DNA of 64,000 nt from assembly GCF_022647885.1 (NCBI RefSeq), contig NZ_JALCLM010000001.1, positions 744,001-808,000 of the forward strand. Reading direction: 5' to 3'. The DNA comes from Bifidobacterium sp. Its GTDB lineage: Bacteria > Actinomycetota > Actinomycetes > Actinomycetales > Bifidobacteriaceae. A model generated the notes under the pieces. The model was not told the DNA's origin and did not search any database. It saw only the letters and a list, made by a program, of their open reading frames with translations. The stretch's first letter is position 1. Each line of letters starts with the position of its first letter. A program made the translations under genes and the position numbers. Below, piece by piece: positions 1 to 7,338 of the stretch.

Positions 1-597
1 CGAACAGTTGGTGCAGACGGTAGGCAACGTGACATGACGATGATTGATCGTCGTACGTTCACGATGTGGCTGGCCACCATCGACACGAACCGTTTGAAGA
101 ACGAGGCCGCCAAGGATGTGGTGGTTTCCTATCAGCGTGAGGCTGCGGACGCTTTGGACAGGTATTTCAACACCGGTGTGGCCATAAACGAGCACCTGTT
201 GAACGCCCAGCACTTGCGCCGCATGCAAAACATCGAACTGTTGAAAGCAGCCGAGGGTCTGATCCACCCTGATTTCCTGGAGGCGAAGGCACGCATCATC
301 CTAGGCCGTGAAACAGGAGAGGTGCCGGAGATCGACCCATTGAAGCGCCCCTTGTACGTGCAGGACTTCCTACGCGAACGCGGGTTGAACAGTAGAGAGC
401 TCAAGCACAGGTCCGGCATGTTCGGCAAACAGTTGAAAAAGCTCTACAAGACCCGTCGTGGCGTGGAGCCAGGCCGCGCCGATATCACCACGGGTTCAGG
501 GCAGATTCGCAAAGTGTACGCATACACGGAGTTCGACCGCCCGCTGTTCGAACAAATCTGGGCAATCCTCAACAACAGCATCGGGAAGGCGGCGTGA
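1..597 (+). CDS. Phage antirepressor, P22_AR_N type (5' end outside window)
   Basis: The reading frame is open from base 1. Residues read before the first internal ATG at 34 (including a DGRQRDM stretch) already fit the N-terminal domain of P22-type antirepressors, so the true start lies upstream. The segment with YQREAADALDRYF and a following Gly-Val-Ala is the family signature for the end of this N-terminal module. The C-terminal 100 residues are basic and match no domain I recognise; related phage proteins often carry a KilA-C or similar DNA-binding tail there. Known role of the family: antagonising the prophage repressor or acting as an early DNA-binding regulator. It heads the early operon seen here and overlaps the next gene by four bases. 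Family call good, exact role inferred. Confidence 0.75.
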   Translation, partial: RTVGADGRQRDMTMIDRRTFTMWLATIDTNRLKNEAAKDVVVSYQREAADALDRYFNTGVAINEHLLNAQHLRRMQNIELLKAAEGLIHPDFLEAKARIILGRETGEVPEIDPLKRPLYVQDFLRERGLNSRELKHRSGMFGKQLKKLYKTRRGVEPGRADITTGSGQIRKVYAYTEFDRPLFEQIWAILNNSIGKAA

Positions 598-824
598 GCA
601 TGGCTGAGAAGAACCCTGTCCCGTTGAAGGATCGTGAGTATTGGACTGCGTTGCAGGCCCATTACGTGTTGAACATCCCTTATAAGAACGTGTCGGCCGC
701 GTATCGGACGCGCCAGTTTCCTATCAAATTTTTCGATACTCAGCTGGCGAAGGCTGCCGCTGAGGATGTGCGTGCCTGGGCTAGGCGTGCTCCTGAGAGT
801 GCTGGGGGTGAGTGGATTGACTGA
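594..824 (+). CDS. Small phage early protein, unknown function
   Basis: A 76-residue basic protein. GTG at 594 overlaps the preceding stop in a GTGA arrangement; ATG at 600 is an alternative, and the GGGAAGG at 583-589 could serve either. It begins MSMAEKNPVPLKDREYW and has several Tyr, Arg and Lys residues but no metal-binding motif or membrane segment. It is translationally coupled to the antirepressor. I recognise no family; short proteins in this position are typical of temperate actinophage early operons. Confidence 0.6.
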   Translation: MSMAEKNPVPLKDREYWTALQAHYVLNIPYKNVSAAYRTRQFPIKFFDTQLAKAAAEDVRAWARRAPESAGGEWID

Positions 825-921
825 TCACAGTTTGCCTCTTGATTTTGAGCGTTTGGATCCGCGCACGTTGCAGTTGATTCGCCGGTGGGAGGTGTCTCAT
901 GTCGTTGATCACGAGCAGTGA
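817..921 (+). CDS. Possible 34-residue phage ORF, TTG start
   Basis: A frame starting at TTG 817 (GTG 808 is possible) directly after a GGGGGTGAG stretch encodes a 34-residue acidic peptide containing FERLDPRTLQLIRRWEV. It bridges the otherwise empty gap between two early genes and overlaps the next start at 899. The coupling and even packing of this operon favour translation, but length and start codon leave it doubtful. Confidence 0.35.
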   Translation: MTDHSLPLDFERLDPRTLQLIRRWEVSHVVDHEQ

Positions 922-1084
922 GGTGCGTATTCACAGGTTGCGGACGGTGAAACGGTTCGGATTGTTTGGTGCGGACTTGTATGACGCGGACGAGGTTGAC
1001 GCGTTACTGGATGACCTGGTGATTCCCACGCTGCAAGCACATGAGAACGGGTTGATTGAAAACTTTGGAAGGACATTGAAATGA
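899..1084 (+). CDS. Small phage protein with HTH-like N-terminus
   Basis: A 61-residue protein starting at ATG 899 behind a good GGGAGG Shine-Dalgarno. The order of segments (an N-terminal ITSSEV, then LRTVKRFGLFGADLYDADEV) looks like a short MerR/excisionase-like winged HTH in which a Tyr-Asp-Ala-Asp-Glu-Val turn follows the recognition helix. That reading comes from pattern only. It overlaps the next gene by four bases. It may be a small DNA-binding regulator or simply an unknown early protein. Confidence 0.6.
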   Translation: MSLITSSEVRIHRLRTVKRFGLFGADLYDADEVDALLDDLVIPTLQAHENGLIENFGRTLK

Positions 1085-1614
1085 GTGAGAGCACGAGTGT
1101 GGCGGAGTTAATTGAGGCGGGTGAGATCACCCCCATCGAGGCTGCGCAACAGTTGGCGTTGGTGACGGCGATGCTGCACCAATTGAAGGATTCGGAGAGT
1201 GCGTTGCGTGGCTATCTGACCGACCACTTGGACCCGAAGGAGCATCTGACTACGGCGTTGGGCGTGGTGAGTTATAAGCGTGGCGGTGAAGCGAAATGGC
1301 GGGTGAAGGATCCGGTTGCGTTTGGCCAGTGGCTTGCACGTAATGGTGAGGAGTCGAGCGTGGAGGAGGTGTTGTATCCGGTGGAGTTCATTACGAAACC
1401 GGATGCGATCGAGAAACTGGTGCGCGATCATCTTGGCGAACAGCCCGATGGTGTGGAGCTGTCGGGCGGCAGGGCCGACTCGGTGGCCACATCGAAGGTC
1501 AAAGCGTGGAACGAGGTCATGAATGACCTGACCGCGCAACGTCAGGCGGGCGCACTGCTTGGTATCGACAGTGGCAGTAAGAAGAAGGAGGTGTCGGAAT
1601 GGGACAGGATCTAG
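1081..1614 (+). CDS. Phage early protein upstream of RecT-like gene, unknown function
   Basis: A 177-residue acidic protein with a helical N-terminus (VAELIEAGEITPIEAAQQLA) and a middle segment containing a Lys-Trp-Arg-Val-Lys-Asp pattern. It has no signal peptide or metal site. It overlaps the RecT-like gene by 16 bases, so the two are probably co-translated. Genes directly in front of phage annealing proteins are often nuclease inhibitors or exonuclease partners, but nothing in this sequence shows exonuclease motifs. The role is left open. Confidence 0.65.
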   Translation: MSESTSVAELIEAGEITPIEAAQQLALVTAMLHQLKDSESALRGYLTDHLDPKEHLTTALGVVSYKRGGEAKWRVKDPVAFGQWLARNGEESSVEEVLYPVEFITKPDAIEKLVRDHLGEQPDGVELSGGRADSVATSKVKAWNEVMNDLTAQRQAGALLGIDSGSKKKEVSEWDRI

Positions 1615-2387
1615 CCACGCAAAGCCAGTCTGGTTTGCAGTCGCAGATGCAGTGGGCAAAACTCGCCGAAGCGTCCGACATTATCCCCGACTCGTATCGG
1701 GGTAAGCCCGCGAACATTCTTGTGGCCGTAGGGTTTGGCGCGTCGATGGGATTATCACCGGCGGAGAGCCTGTACCGCATCTCAGTTATTAAGGGCAAAC
1801 CGACGATGAGTGCGGAGCTGATCGCCTCGCAGGTGCGTCGTGCTGGCCACAAGCTACGCATCCAGAAGGATTCGGCCAGTCAGAGCGTCACCGCGACAGT
1901 GCTCCGTTCTGATGATCCTGATTATCCGATCAGCGTGACCCGTGACCTAGCGTGGGCGAAAAGCATGGGATTGGCGGGCAATCAGAACTATCAGAAGCAG
2001 CCCATGACGATGCTCACCTGGCGTGCCATTACCGCGGTGGCTCGTGAAGCATGCCCTGAAGCGCTCTACGGTGCCGGTTACACGCCCGACGAGTTGCAGG
2101 ATATCCCTGACGACGTGCACGCTCACGTCGAACCGGACACGGAACCCGTGCAGAGTGCTCCCTTGGAGCCGTCCCCGTCGAAAGAGGACTGCAAGCATGT
2201 TGCCGAGCTCATGGAACAGGGCGGTGTCACCGACACAGAGTCGGCACGAGTAGCGTTCCACGCGTTGACCGGCAGGGACATCACCAGCACCAGCGAACTG
2301 ACGATGGTGGAAGCCGAACAGTTGCTCTCAGCACCTGAACTAGTCGTCTCCCGCACTCAGCAGGCATTGGGGGCACGCCATGAGTGA
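1599..2387 (+). CDS. RecT-like single-strand annealing protein
   Basis: A 262-residue protein. Residues about 20-170 contain the pattern seen in actinophage RecT-like proteins: a Gly-Lys-Pro-x-Asn-Ile segment, MGLSPAESLYRI, a KGKPTMSAELIASQVRRAGH stretch, then a TWRAITAVAREACP motif near residue 140. Such proteins anneal complementary single strands during phage recombination and usually act with an SSB, encoded here 370 bp downstream. The last 90 residues are acidic and poorly conserved in composition, a likely flexible tail. Start ATG 1599 follows AAGAAGGAGG. I see no separate exonuclease gene next to it; the PD-(D/E)XK proteins downstream could fill that role. Confidence 0.75.
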   Translation: MGQDLATQSQSGLQSQMQWAKLAEASDIIPDSYRGKPANILVAVGFGASMGLSPAESLYRISVIKGKPTMSAELIASQVRRAGHKLRIQKDSASQSVTATVLRSDDPDYPISVTRDLAWAKSMGLAGNQNYQKQPMTMLTWRAITAVAREACPEALYGAGYTPDELQDIPDDVHAHVEPDTEPVQSAPLEPSPSKEDCKHVAELMEQGGVTDTESARVAFHALTGRDITSTSELTMVEAEQLLSAPELVVSRTQQALGARHE

Positions 2388-2577
2388 TACCACTATCAAC
2401 ACGGTCTGGTTCACGCTCATGTTCCTGCTGCTGATCGTTTCCAGCGCTATGGCGTTCCTGAGTTTCGTCTGGCTGGCATGCGCCGCTGCTTCCGGTGTGG
2501 GGCTCATGCCCTGGATCGTCTTGTTCCCACTGTCATTGATAGGTGTGTGGGTTGCTGCTAGGCAGGTGGAGCTATGA
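2380..2577 (+). CDS. Small two-helix membrane protein
   Basis: A 65-residue protein that is almost entirely hydrophobic, with two predicted membrane segments (about residues 9-35 and 40-60) separated by a Gly-rich turn. It starts within the end of the RecT-like gene and overlaps the next gene by four bases. Small membrane proteins in phage early operons can be exclusion or host-takeover factors; no family is recognised. Confidence 0.6.
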   Translation: MSDTTINTVWFTLMFLLLIVSSAMAFLSFVWLACAAASGVGLMPWIVLFPLSLIGVWVAARQVEL

Positions 2578-2762
2578 CCGTGGATGTTCCTTTGCTGCAT
2601 GGTGCGGTGCATGAATGTGAATTCTGTCATCACCCGGATGTCGGCCAGGATCGCTGTCCTCACGCGATGGGCGACAAATACCCGTGCAAAAACCGTAAGC
2701 CTCGCCCGGTCAAGGGCAATAACCCGTATGTGAATCGTAGAAAGAGAATGAACAATGCTTAA
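2574..2762 (+). CDS. Small Cys/His-rich phage protein
   Basis: A 62-residue basic protein with the metal-ligand pattern HECEFCHHP followed by CPH and a later Cys, which suggests one zinc site. The C-terminus is rich in Arg, Lys and Asn (NPYVNRRKRMN). It sits between a membrane protein and SSB and overlaps both by a few bases. A nucleic-acid-binding role is plausible but not shown. Confidence 0.6.
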   Translation: MTVDVPLLHGAVHECEFCHHPDVGQDRCPHAMGDKYPCKNRKPRPVKGNNPYVNRRKRMNNA

Positions 2763-3207
2763 TGGTATTCCAAGCCTGGTGATCGGCAATCTGGGGCGAG
2801 ACCCCGAATTCCAGCAGGTCAATGGCAAGCAGATAGCACGTATCAGTATCGGTGTCACACCGAGAGTCAAGAAGCAGGGCCAGTGGCAGGATGCGCCGGT
2901 GCTGTGGTATCGGGTCACGGTGTGGGACACGTTCCAGGCGGAGCACGTGCTCAACAGCCTGCACAAAGGTGATCGGGTGGGTGCGTACGGTCTGGTCACG
3001 TCCGACGAGTACCAGGGCAAAACGAACCTGGACATGAGCGCGGACATCGTGTTCATCCCCCTGGACCGCAATGACGTGACCATCATCCCCAGACAGCAGA
3101 CAGGCACCGGACAGCAACCGCAATACGGGTCACCACAAGCCCAGCCGCGCACTTCGCAGGCGCAATCCGACCCTTGGGGAGGCAATAATGGCGACCCTGA
3201 GTTTTAG
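2755..3207 (+). CDS. ssb: Single-stranded DNA-binding protein
   Basis: A 150-residue OB-fold SSB. Residues 1-110 contain the usual landmarks: GNLGRDPEF, an ARISIGVTP strand, WYRVTVWDTFQAEHV and KGDRVGAYG. Residues 115-140 form a Gln/Pro/Gly-rich linker. The protein ends in NNGDPEF, the acidic tip that recruits partner proteins. It coats single-stranded DNA during replication and recombination and would partner the RecT-like protein upstream. It lacks the longer linker of chromosomal SSB, which is normal for a phage copy. Confidence 0.92.
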   Translation: MLNGIPSLVIGNLGRDPEFQQVNGKQIARISIGVTPRVKKQGQWQDAPVLWYRVTVWDTFQAEHVLNSLHKGDRVGAYGLVTSDEYQGKTNLDMSADIVFIPLDRNDVTIIPRQQTGTGQQPQYGSPQAQPRTSQAQSDPWGGNNGDPEF

Positions 3208-3340
3208 CGCGTACGTGTATCCGGCTGAGACGCCTCCCGAGTCGAAGCATTGCCCGTACTGCGGGGACGATCTCAACGCTCAGCATCAGTGCATGAGTGG
3301 CGTGAATCATTATCTCGACGAGTACTGGGAGCAGGCATGA
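3188..3340 (+). CDS. Small zinc-ribbon phage protein (50 aa)
   Basis: A 50-residue frame starting at ATG 3188 inside the end of ssb and stopping at 3340, where its TGA overlaps the next ATG at 3337. It contains HCPYCGDDL and a later QHQCMSG, so three Cys and flanking His residues could bind one zinc. The overlaps on both sides explain an otherwise empty 130-bp stretch and support it as a real gene despite its size. Function unknown; probably nucleic-acid or protein binding. Confidence 0.6.
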   Translation: MATLSFSAYVYPAETPPESKHCPYCGDDLNAQHQCMSGVNHYLDEYWEQA

Positions 3341-3840
3341 GCAGGAACAGGAAGAGCGCGAAGACGGCGGGCACGAGGTTCGAGACCGCGGTGCGTGACT
3401 ATCTGGCTTGGGCGTTGCAGGATGAACGCATCATGCGTCCCAGACTCCACGGCAGCAAGGATATGGGCGATATTGCGAACGTGTGCTTCATGGGGAAGAA
3501 GGTCTGTATTGAGTGTAAGAACACTGCGGCGAAAGCCTACAAACAGCATCTGCGCGAGGCGGCGGTAGAGGCGGGGAATCTGGATGCCCCCTTCTACTTC
3601 GTGGTGCAGAAAGTGCCGGGCATCGGTATTAGGAGCATCGACACTTTAGGACAGCAGCTCGCCTACACGACACCAGAAGTGATCCATATGATGCGACGGG
3701 AAGCACCACAGGATCTCTTTCTGAACAACACGATGAATTTCGGACCGTTAGAACGATCGGGATTCATTTCACTCAGTCTCAAAAGCCTGGCACTCATCTT
3801 GAACCACGGCATCACACTAGGAACGGAACAAGAATCATGA
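3337..3840 (+). CDS. Phage Holliday-junction-resolvase-like nuclease (PD-(D/E)XK)
   Basis: A 167-residue basic protein starting at ATG 3337, which overlaps the upstream stop. An open frame extends further upstream to 3250, but the coupled start and the downstream basic N-terminus (MSRNRKSAKTAGTRFE) favour 3337. The segment GSKDMGDIANVCF followed by VCIECKNT gives the Asp...Glu-x-Lys triad of the PD-(D/E)XK nuclease fold, and a Glu in the RFETAV helix is the usual leading acidic residue. Actinophage homologues are annotated as Holliday junction resolvases or RecB-like nucleases. It follows SSB and the annealing protein, fitting a recombination or DNA-processing job. Confidence 0.7.
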   Translation: MSRNRKSAKTAGTRFETAVRDYLAWALQDERIMRPRLHGSKDMGDIANVCFMGKKVCIECKNTAAKAYKQHLREAAVEAGNLDAPFYFVVQKVPGIGIRSIDTLGQQLAYTTPEVIHMMRREAPQDLFLNNTMNFGPLERSGFISLSLKSLALILNHGITLGTEQES

Positions 3841-4190
3841 CACAGGAACATCTGCTTTCGACGCAGAACATTAATGACGCTTTCGTGCAAGGAAGGCTGG
3901 GGTTATATACGGAGATCCCTGTTGAGGCGATCGCGCGGAACGAAGAGAATTTTGACCGTTGGCTGGCTGCTCATGATGCTCAGATACGCGCGGAAGCACT
4001 CACGCTTACCGAGGATGAGCAGAAGCTTGTTGTTGATGCTTTGTATAGCGAATCTTATCGAGACAAAGTCTGTTCGGCTAACACAATTACTGATTATGCC
4101 CGCCGCCAGGCAGAATTTCGAAGAATTAATAACGAATTGAGCCTCGGATTATTCCCAATGATCGCAAAACATCGCAAGGAGCAGCAATGA
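3837..4190 (+). CDS. Phage early protein, unknown function (117 aa)
   Basis: A 117-residue, mostly helical, charged protein with an even mix of acidic and basic residues and one Cys. It starts at ATG 3837 inside the end of the nuclease gene and overlaps the next gene by four bases. No domain is recognised. Codon use becomes more AT-rich here than in the genes before it, which hints at a separate acquisition of the 3,840-5,700 block. Confidence 0.6.
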   Translation: MTQEHLLSTQNINDAFVQGRLGLYTEIPVEAIARNEENFDRWLAAHDAQIRAEALTLTEDEQKLVVDALYSESYRDKVCSANTITDYARRQAEFRRINNELSLGLFPMIAKHRKEQQ

Positions 4191-4510
4191 GTATTACTGA
4201 ACAGGAAGCAGAACGTCGCTGGCCACGTGACGAGGTGTACATAGACCTGTCGTATCCGCGTTTTGCTGTTCGTGGATATATGCAATCTGCGTTCATTGAT
4301 GGTGCTGAATGGCAGGCCCAGCGTGAGCCTACTGAAGCGGAGATTGAGGCGGCGGCCGTAGCAATGTGCGAGGAAGACCGAAATCGCGGTGGACACATAG
4401 AGAGAATGCCGCATTGGGATGAAGCAAAAAACTCACTTCAGAAGAAGTATCGAGAATACGCTCGTATCGCTCTTGCTGCTGCACGTAAGGCGGTGAGCGT
4501 CGATGAGTGA
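4187..4510 (+). CDS. Phage early protein, unknown function (107 aa)
   Basis: A 107-residue protein that includes an AEWQAQREPTEAEIEAAA segment. This resembles the short phage proteins in which a Pro-Thr-Glu-Ala-Glu-Ile-Glu-Ala-Ala pattern precedes a helical region ending in ARIALAAARK. Similar stretches occur in many unrelated phage hypothetical proteins, so no function is assigned. Overlaps both neighbours. Confidence 0.6.
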   Translation: MSITEQEAERRWPRDEVYIDLSYPRFAVRGYMQSAFIDGAEWQAQREPTEAEIEAAAVAMCEEDRNRGGHIERMPHWDEAKNSLQKKYREYARIALAAARKAVSVDE

Positions 4511-4874
4511 TATTGATCATGAATATACCGATGAGATTGTTTGCCCGTATTGCGGCAACGTGTTTGGTGAATCTTGGGAGTGCAGTCCGAATGACGAGAA
4601 CGGCTGGACTGAATGCGATGAATGCGGCCGCGTCATTGAATTCACGCGGAACATCATCGTTTCATACTCCACCACCAAGCCGTCATCCACGCGGGCCGAA
4701 GTGTTTGGTATCCCCGAGGATTATCAATGCTCCATCTGTCATAGGACCGGTGATGTTCGTTTCGATTGCGAATACTGCGGTCATTTCGTATGTGCCGATT
4801 GCGAAGAGAAGAAGGCTGAATGCTGCAGTTGGTACAAGGAGGTCAAGGAACAGGAGGGAGAAGTCGATGAGTGA
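4503..4874 (+). CDS. Multi-zinc-ribbon phage protein
   Basis: A 123-residue, strongly acidic protein with at least three Cys-x2-Cys pairs: VCPYCGN near residue 14, ECDECGR near 38 and CSICHR near 77, followed by CEYCGHFVCADC and a terminal CC. The pairs would form two or three zinc ribbons or a small treble-clef/RING-like unit in the C-terminal half. It may act as a protein-protein adaptor. It overlaps the following gene by eight bases. Confidence 0.6.
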   Translation: MSDIDHEYTDEIVCPYCGNVFGESWECSPNDENGWTECDECGRVIEFTRNIIVSYSTTKPSSTRAEVFGIPEDYQCSICHRTGDVRFDCEYCGHFVCADCEEKKAECCSWYKEVKEQEGEVDE

Positions 4875-5220
4875 TTTGAAGGCATTTGAGGTTGATAACG
4901 GTGAGGGAATCTACTACTGCGGCAGTTACAGGTCGGCTGGAGAAGCGAAAGCTGATGCCGCGGGCCTGTTCGGTATGGAATTCACTGATGTTCGGGTGCA
5001 GCGAGTTCCTTACCTTGATCCGTTCGATCTGGGCGGGTTTGAGGATGAATGTCCGAATGAGACTGTCCTTGCTTGGCTCCGTCATGGGCACGGTTGGTCC
5101 ATCAGCTACGAAGAGTATCTCGATCCGGACGATCTCGCTACTGAGTCTGATTGGGAAGCGTTGTGCAACAAGCTTGGTGTGGGGTATCCCGATCGTTATA
5201 AGCCGGTGTCTCATGAGTAA
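4867..5220 (+). CDS. Phage early protein, acidic, unknown function (117 aa)
   Basis: Start chosen at ATG 4867, which overlaps the upstream zinc-ribbon gene, although the same frame is open further upstream. The 117-residue product is very acidic, rich in Tyr, Trp and Gly, and has no membrane segment. Strong negative charge in a small early protein is compatible with DNA mimicry, as in some anti-restriction proteins, but no known fold is recognised. Overlaps the next gene by eight bases. Confidence 0.6.
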   Translation: MSDLKAFEVDNGEGIYYCGSYRSAGEAKADAAGLFGMEFTDVRVQRVPYLDPFDLGGFEDECPNETVLAWLRHGHGWSISYEEYLDPDDLATESDWEALCNKLGVGYPDRYKPVSHE

Positions 5221-5716
5221 TAGACGAGAGACGACTGAGATGCTGTCTGCTTTGGTGGAGAAGCGGTTGCGTAGCAGTGGAATGTTCTGGGCTCCAGAGG
5301 TGAATTTTGACAAGGGTACCCCTAGGAATCGGAGGGTTGATTTCGTGGGGTTCAAGCCTTTCACGCCGAATTATGTGGTTGAACCGGCGAGTGTGGAGCT
5401 TGGGAGATTCGAGTTTTACGAGGTTAAGTCGTGCATGGCTGATTTCAAAAGCGGTAATGGTCTCACGTTCTATGGGGATTTGAATTATTTGGTGACCACC
5501 AGGGAATTCGCCGAAGAGCTTCATCAGAAGATAATGCTGCCTAGGGGAGTCAATGGGGTTTTGGTGCCAAACAAGCCACGGACTGCGCTTATTAGTGCAT
5601 TTCTGGGAATGGGTGAGGACCAGTCGTATAGAAAGCGACAATCTTCGGAGATGCTTTGGCAGATTATGACCGCACGACACCACTACGACATAGGAGAAGG
5701 AGCCACCGATGAGTGA
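5213..5716 (+). CDS. Phage PD-(D/E)XK-like nuclease
   Basis: A 167-residue protein starting at ATG 5213 inside the preceding gene. It contains RVDFVGFKPF, then FEFYEVKSCMADFKSG and FYGDLNYLVT. The Asp followed about 35 residues later by Glu-x-Lys matches the active site of PD-(D/E)XK nucleases of the MmcB or VRR-like kind. It is the second such candidate in this operon. Exact substrate unknown; recombination or repair is likely from context. Confidence 0.6.
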   Translation: MSNRRETTEMLSALVEKRLRSSGMFWAPEVNFDKGTPRNRRVDFVGFKPFTPNYVVEPASVELGRFEFYEVKSCMADFKSGNGLTFYGDLNYLVTTREFAEELHQKIMLPRGVNGVLVPNKPRTALISAFLGMGEDQSYRKRQSSEMLWQIMTARHHYDIGEGATDE

Positions 5717-5948
5717 GCATGCTATTCAGCAGTGTTCCCTGCCTCGTGCTTCAAAGCTTGGCGGGCACGTGGCCCGCTGCCCTGACTGCGGCCAGTGGTG
5801 GCGTGAGAAATGGCACGGATCAGCCTGCATCGACTGCTGCTACAGCAGTTGGGAACATGTCGGCTGGCTCGCCCTTCATACGCGGTACAGGGCGCAATAC
5901 AAGCATTGGAAAGGAGGCGGTGATGGTGGCATTGCAGCCGGTGCTTGA
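5709..5948 (+). CDS. Small zinc-ribbon phage protein (79 aa)
   Basis: A 79-residue protein with CPDCGQWW near residue 24 and ACIDCC near 39, a compact zinc ribbon flanked by Trp and His residues. The C-terminal third is rich in Tyr, Trp, Lys and Gly. It overlaps the nuclease upstream by eight bases and the methyltransferase remnant downstream by about 26. Function unknown. Confidence 0.6.
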   Translation: MSEHAIQQCSLPRASKLGGHVARCPDCGQWWREKWHGSACIDCCYSSWEHVGWLALHTRYRAQYKHWKGGGDGGIAAGA

Positions 5949-6455
5949 TCCGGCGTCCGGTGGGCGCATGTTCTGGTTCGACAAACGTGATGACCGTGTG
6001 CTGTTCGGTGATGTGCGTGACGAGTCGTGGGAGTTGTGTGATGGGCGTCGCTTCGATGTGAAACCCGACCAGTTGATGGACTACCGGGAACTGCCGTTCC
6101 CTGATGCTTCGTTCCGCATGGTGGTGCTGGACCCGCCGCATTTGGAGAACGTGGGTGCCACCTCGTACATGGCTAAAAAATACGGGCGCTTGACAGGGAG
6201 ACATGGCAGGACGATTTGCGGCGCATGTTCCTCGAATGCTTCCGGGTGCTGATGCCTTACGGGGTGCTGATCTTCAAGTGGAACGAGACGCAGATCCCGT
6301 TGAGTCGCATCCTGGCCTGCACTGATGCAGCTCCGTTGTTCGGCAACAAGCAACCCAAGCAGACCGGGACACATTGGATCGTATGGATGAAAGGAGGTGG
6401 TGGTGATGACTCGACAGTACGCGAAGGTGGCGGTTCAGATTTGGGGGGACAGTGA
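5923..6455 (+). pseudogene. SAM-dependent methyltransferase, frameshifted
   Basis: The N-terminal part is in one frame from ATG 5923 (behind AAAGGAGG) and carries LPFPDASFRMVVLDPPHLEN, an Asp-Pro-Pro catalytic motif as in phage DNA methyltransferases. The C-terminal part (DLRRMFLECFRVLMPYG, LIFKWNETQIP, THWIVWMK) continues in the -1 frame and ends at 6455. The switch lies near 6187-6195: KYGRL is in the first frame and DRETWQDDL in the second, which one missing G would explain. A run of six A at 6175-6180 is nearby but is a poor ribosomal slippery site. Either the gene is inactivated, the base is a sequencing error, or a shift restores the product. The modified base is unknown; it may protect phage DNA from restriction. 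Confidence 0.7.
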
Positions 6456-7338
6456 TTTCATTGGTCTTTCGGAGCAGGCTCAGGCGTTATATTTCAAGTT
6501 GCTCACGCATCCCACGTTGAGTCTGTGTGGGGTGGCTGACTGGCGTCCCAAGCGTCTGGCTGCTCTGTCCAAGGGGCAGTCGGCACGTCGGGTAACGGAG
6601 GCAAGCAGGGAGCTTGAGGACGGCCTGTATATCGTGACGGACGAGGACACGGAGGAGGTGCTGATTCGTTCGTTCCTGCGTAACGATGAGACGTTGAAAA
6701 GCCCAAAGGTCGCGGTCGCGGTGGCGAACAATTACGCCGCCGTGGTGTCTCCCAAACTCCGTGGCGTCATCGTCCACGAGGTCAAGAGACTGCATGAGGA
6801 CCGTCCCGATTGGAGTGGTTTCAGCAAGGTGGAGAACCTGTTTTCAGAGCCGGAAATAAACCCTATCGAACTGATTGAAAATAGGGTATCCGATAGGGTA
6901 TCGGATACCGTATCGCCAGAGTATCCACATCCTTTAACCATTAACCATAACCTACAACCTACAACCATTAACCGTCGCGAAACGACAAAAACCGAGAGCG
7001 ACATGTTCGACCAATGGTATGCGATCTATCCGAAGAAGAAGGATCCGAAGAACGCACGCAAAGCGTTCGTGAAGGCATTGAAGCAGACAACCTTCGAGGA
7101 ACTGTGCGATGGAGCCCGACGATACCGCGACGATCCCAACCGCGAGGAACGCTACACGAAGTATCCGGCGTCATGGCTCAACGCAGGCGCATGGGGCAAC
7201 GAACCGGAGTCGCCACGCTTCAACGGCTATGTCACGAAGGCGCAGAAGGCTCAGGCCGAATGGGACGAGGATCGGCGCATCCGTGCCGAACTTGAATCGG
7301 AGCAGAGGGGAGGTGGTCGTCTTGCTCTCACCGATTGA
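6406..7338 (+). CDS. Phage replication initiator / replisome organizer
   Basis: A 310-residue protein. ATG 6406 is chosen because AAAGGAGG lies 8 bases upstream; GTG codons at 6397 and 6403 sit too close to it. Residues 1-110 (AVQIWGDSDFIGLS, AQALYFKLLTHP, GVADWRPKRLAALS) form the winged-HTH module common to phage replication initiators. Residues 150-190 are a low-complexity linker whose DNA is repetitive. Residues 205-275 (FDQWYAIYPKKKDPKNARKA, RYTKYPASWLNAGAW) form the C-terminal module usually linked to helicase or helicase-loader contact. No helicase loader gene is seen next to it, so host DnaC/DnaB-type functions are probably recruited directly. Confidence 0.75.
   Translation: MTRQYAKVAVQIWGDSDFIGLSEQAQALYFKLLTHPTLSLCGVADWRPKRLAALSKGQSARRVTEASRELEDGLYIVTDEDTEEVLIRSFLRNDETLKSPKVAVAVANNYAAVVSPKLRGVIVHEVKRLHEDRPDWSGFSKVENLFSEPEINPIELIENRVSDRVSDTVSPEYPHPLTINHNLQPTTINRRETTKTESDMFDQWYAIYPKKKDPKNARKAFVKALKQTTFEELCDGARRYRDDPNREERYTKYPASWLNAGAWGNEPESPRFNGYVTKAQKAQAEWDEDRRIRAELESEQRGGGRLALTD
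6861..6975 (+). other. Putative phage replication origin inside the initiator gene
   Basis: Three 12-bp units (ATAGGGTATCCG, ATAGGGTATCGG, ATACCGTATCGC) stand in tandem at 6881-6916. An inverted CCCTAT lies at 6861 and a further GTATCC at 6921. Immediately to the right is an AT-rich stretch, 6931-6972, with repeated TAACC/CAACC units. Iterons next to an easily melted region inside the linker of the initiator gene is the arrangement known from lambda gene O and many siphoviruses. The assignment rests on layout; no binding data can be read from sequence. Confidence 0.5.

Noticed and set aside
3250-3336. N-terminal extension of the resolvase-like nuclease
   Set aside because: The region is fully used by the 50-residue zinc-ribbon gene, whose stop overlaps the ATG at 3337.
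6175-6180. Run of six A as programmed slippery site in the methyltransferase
   Set aside because: The preceding base is T, so the P-site tRNA could not re-pair, and the homology switches frame about ten bases later; a lost base is simpler.
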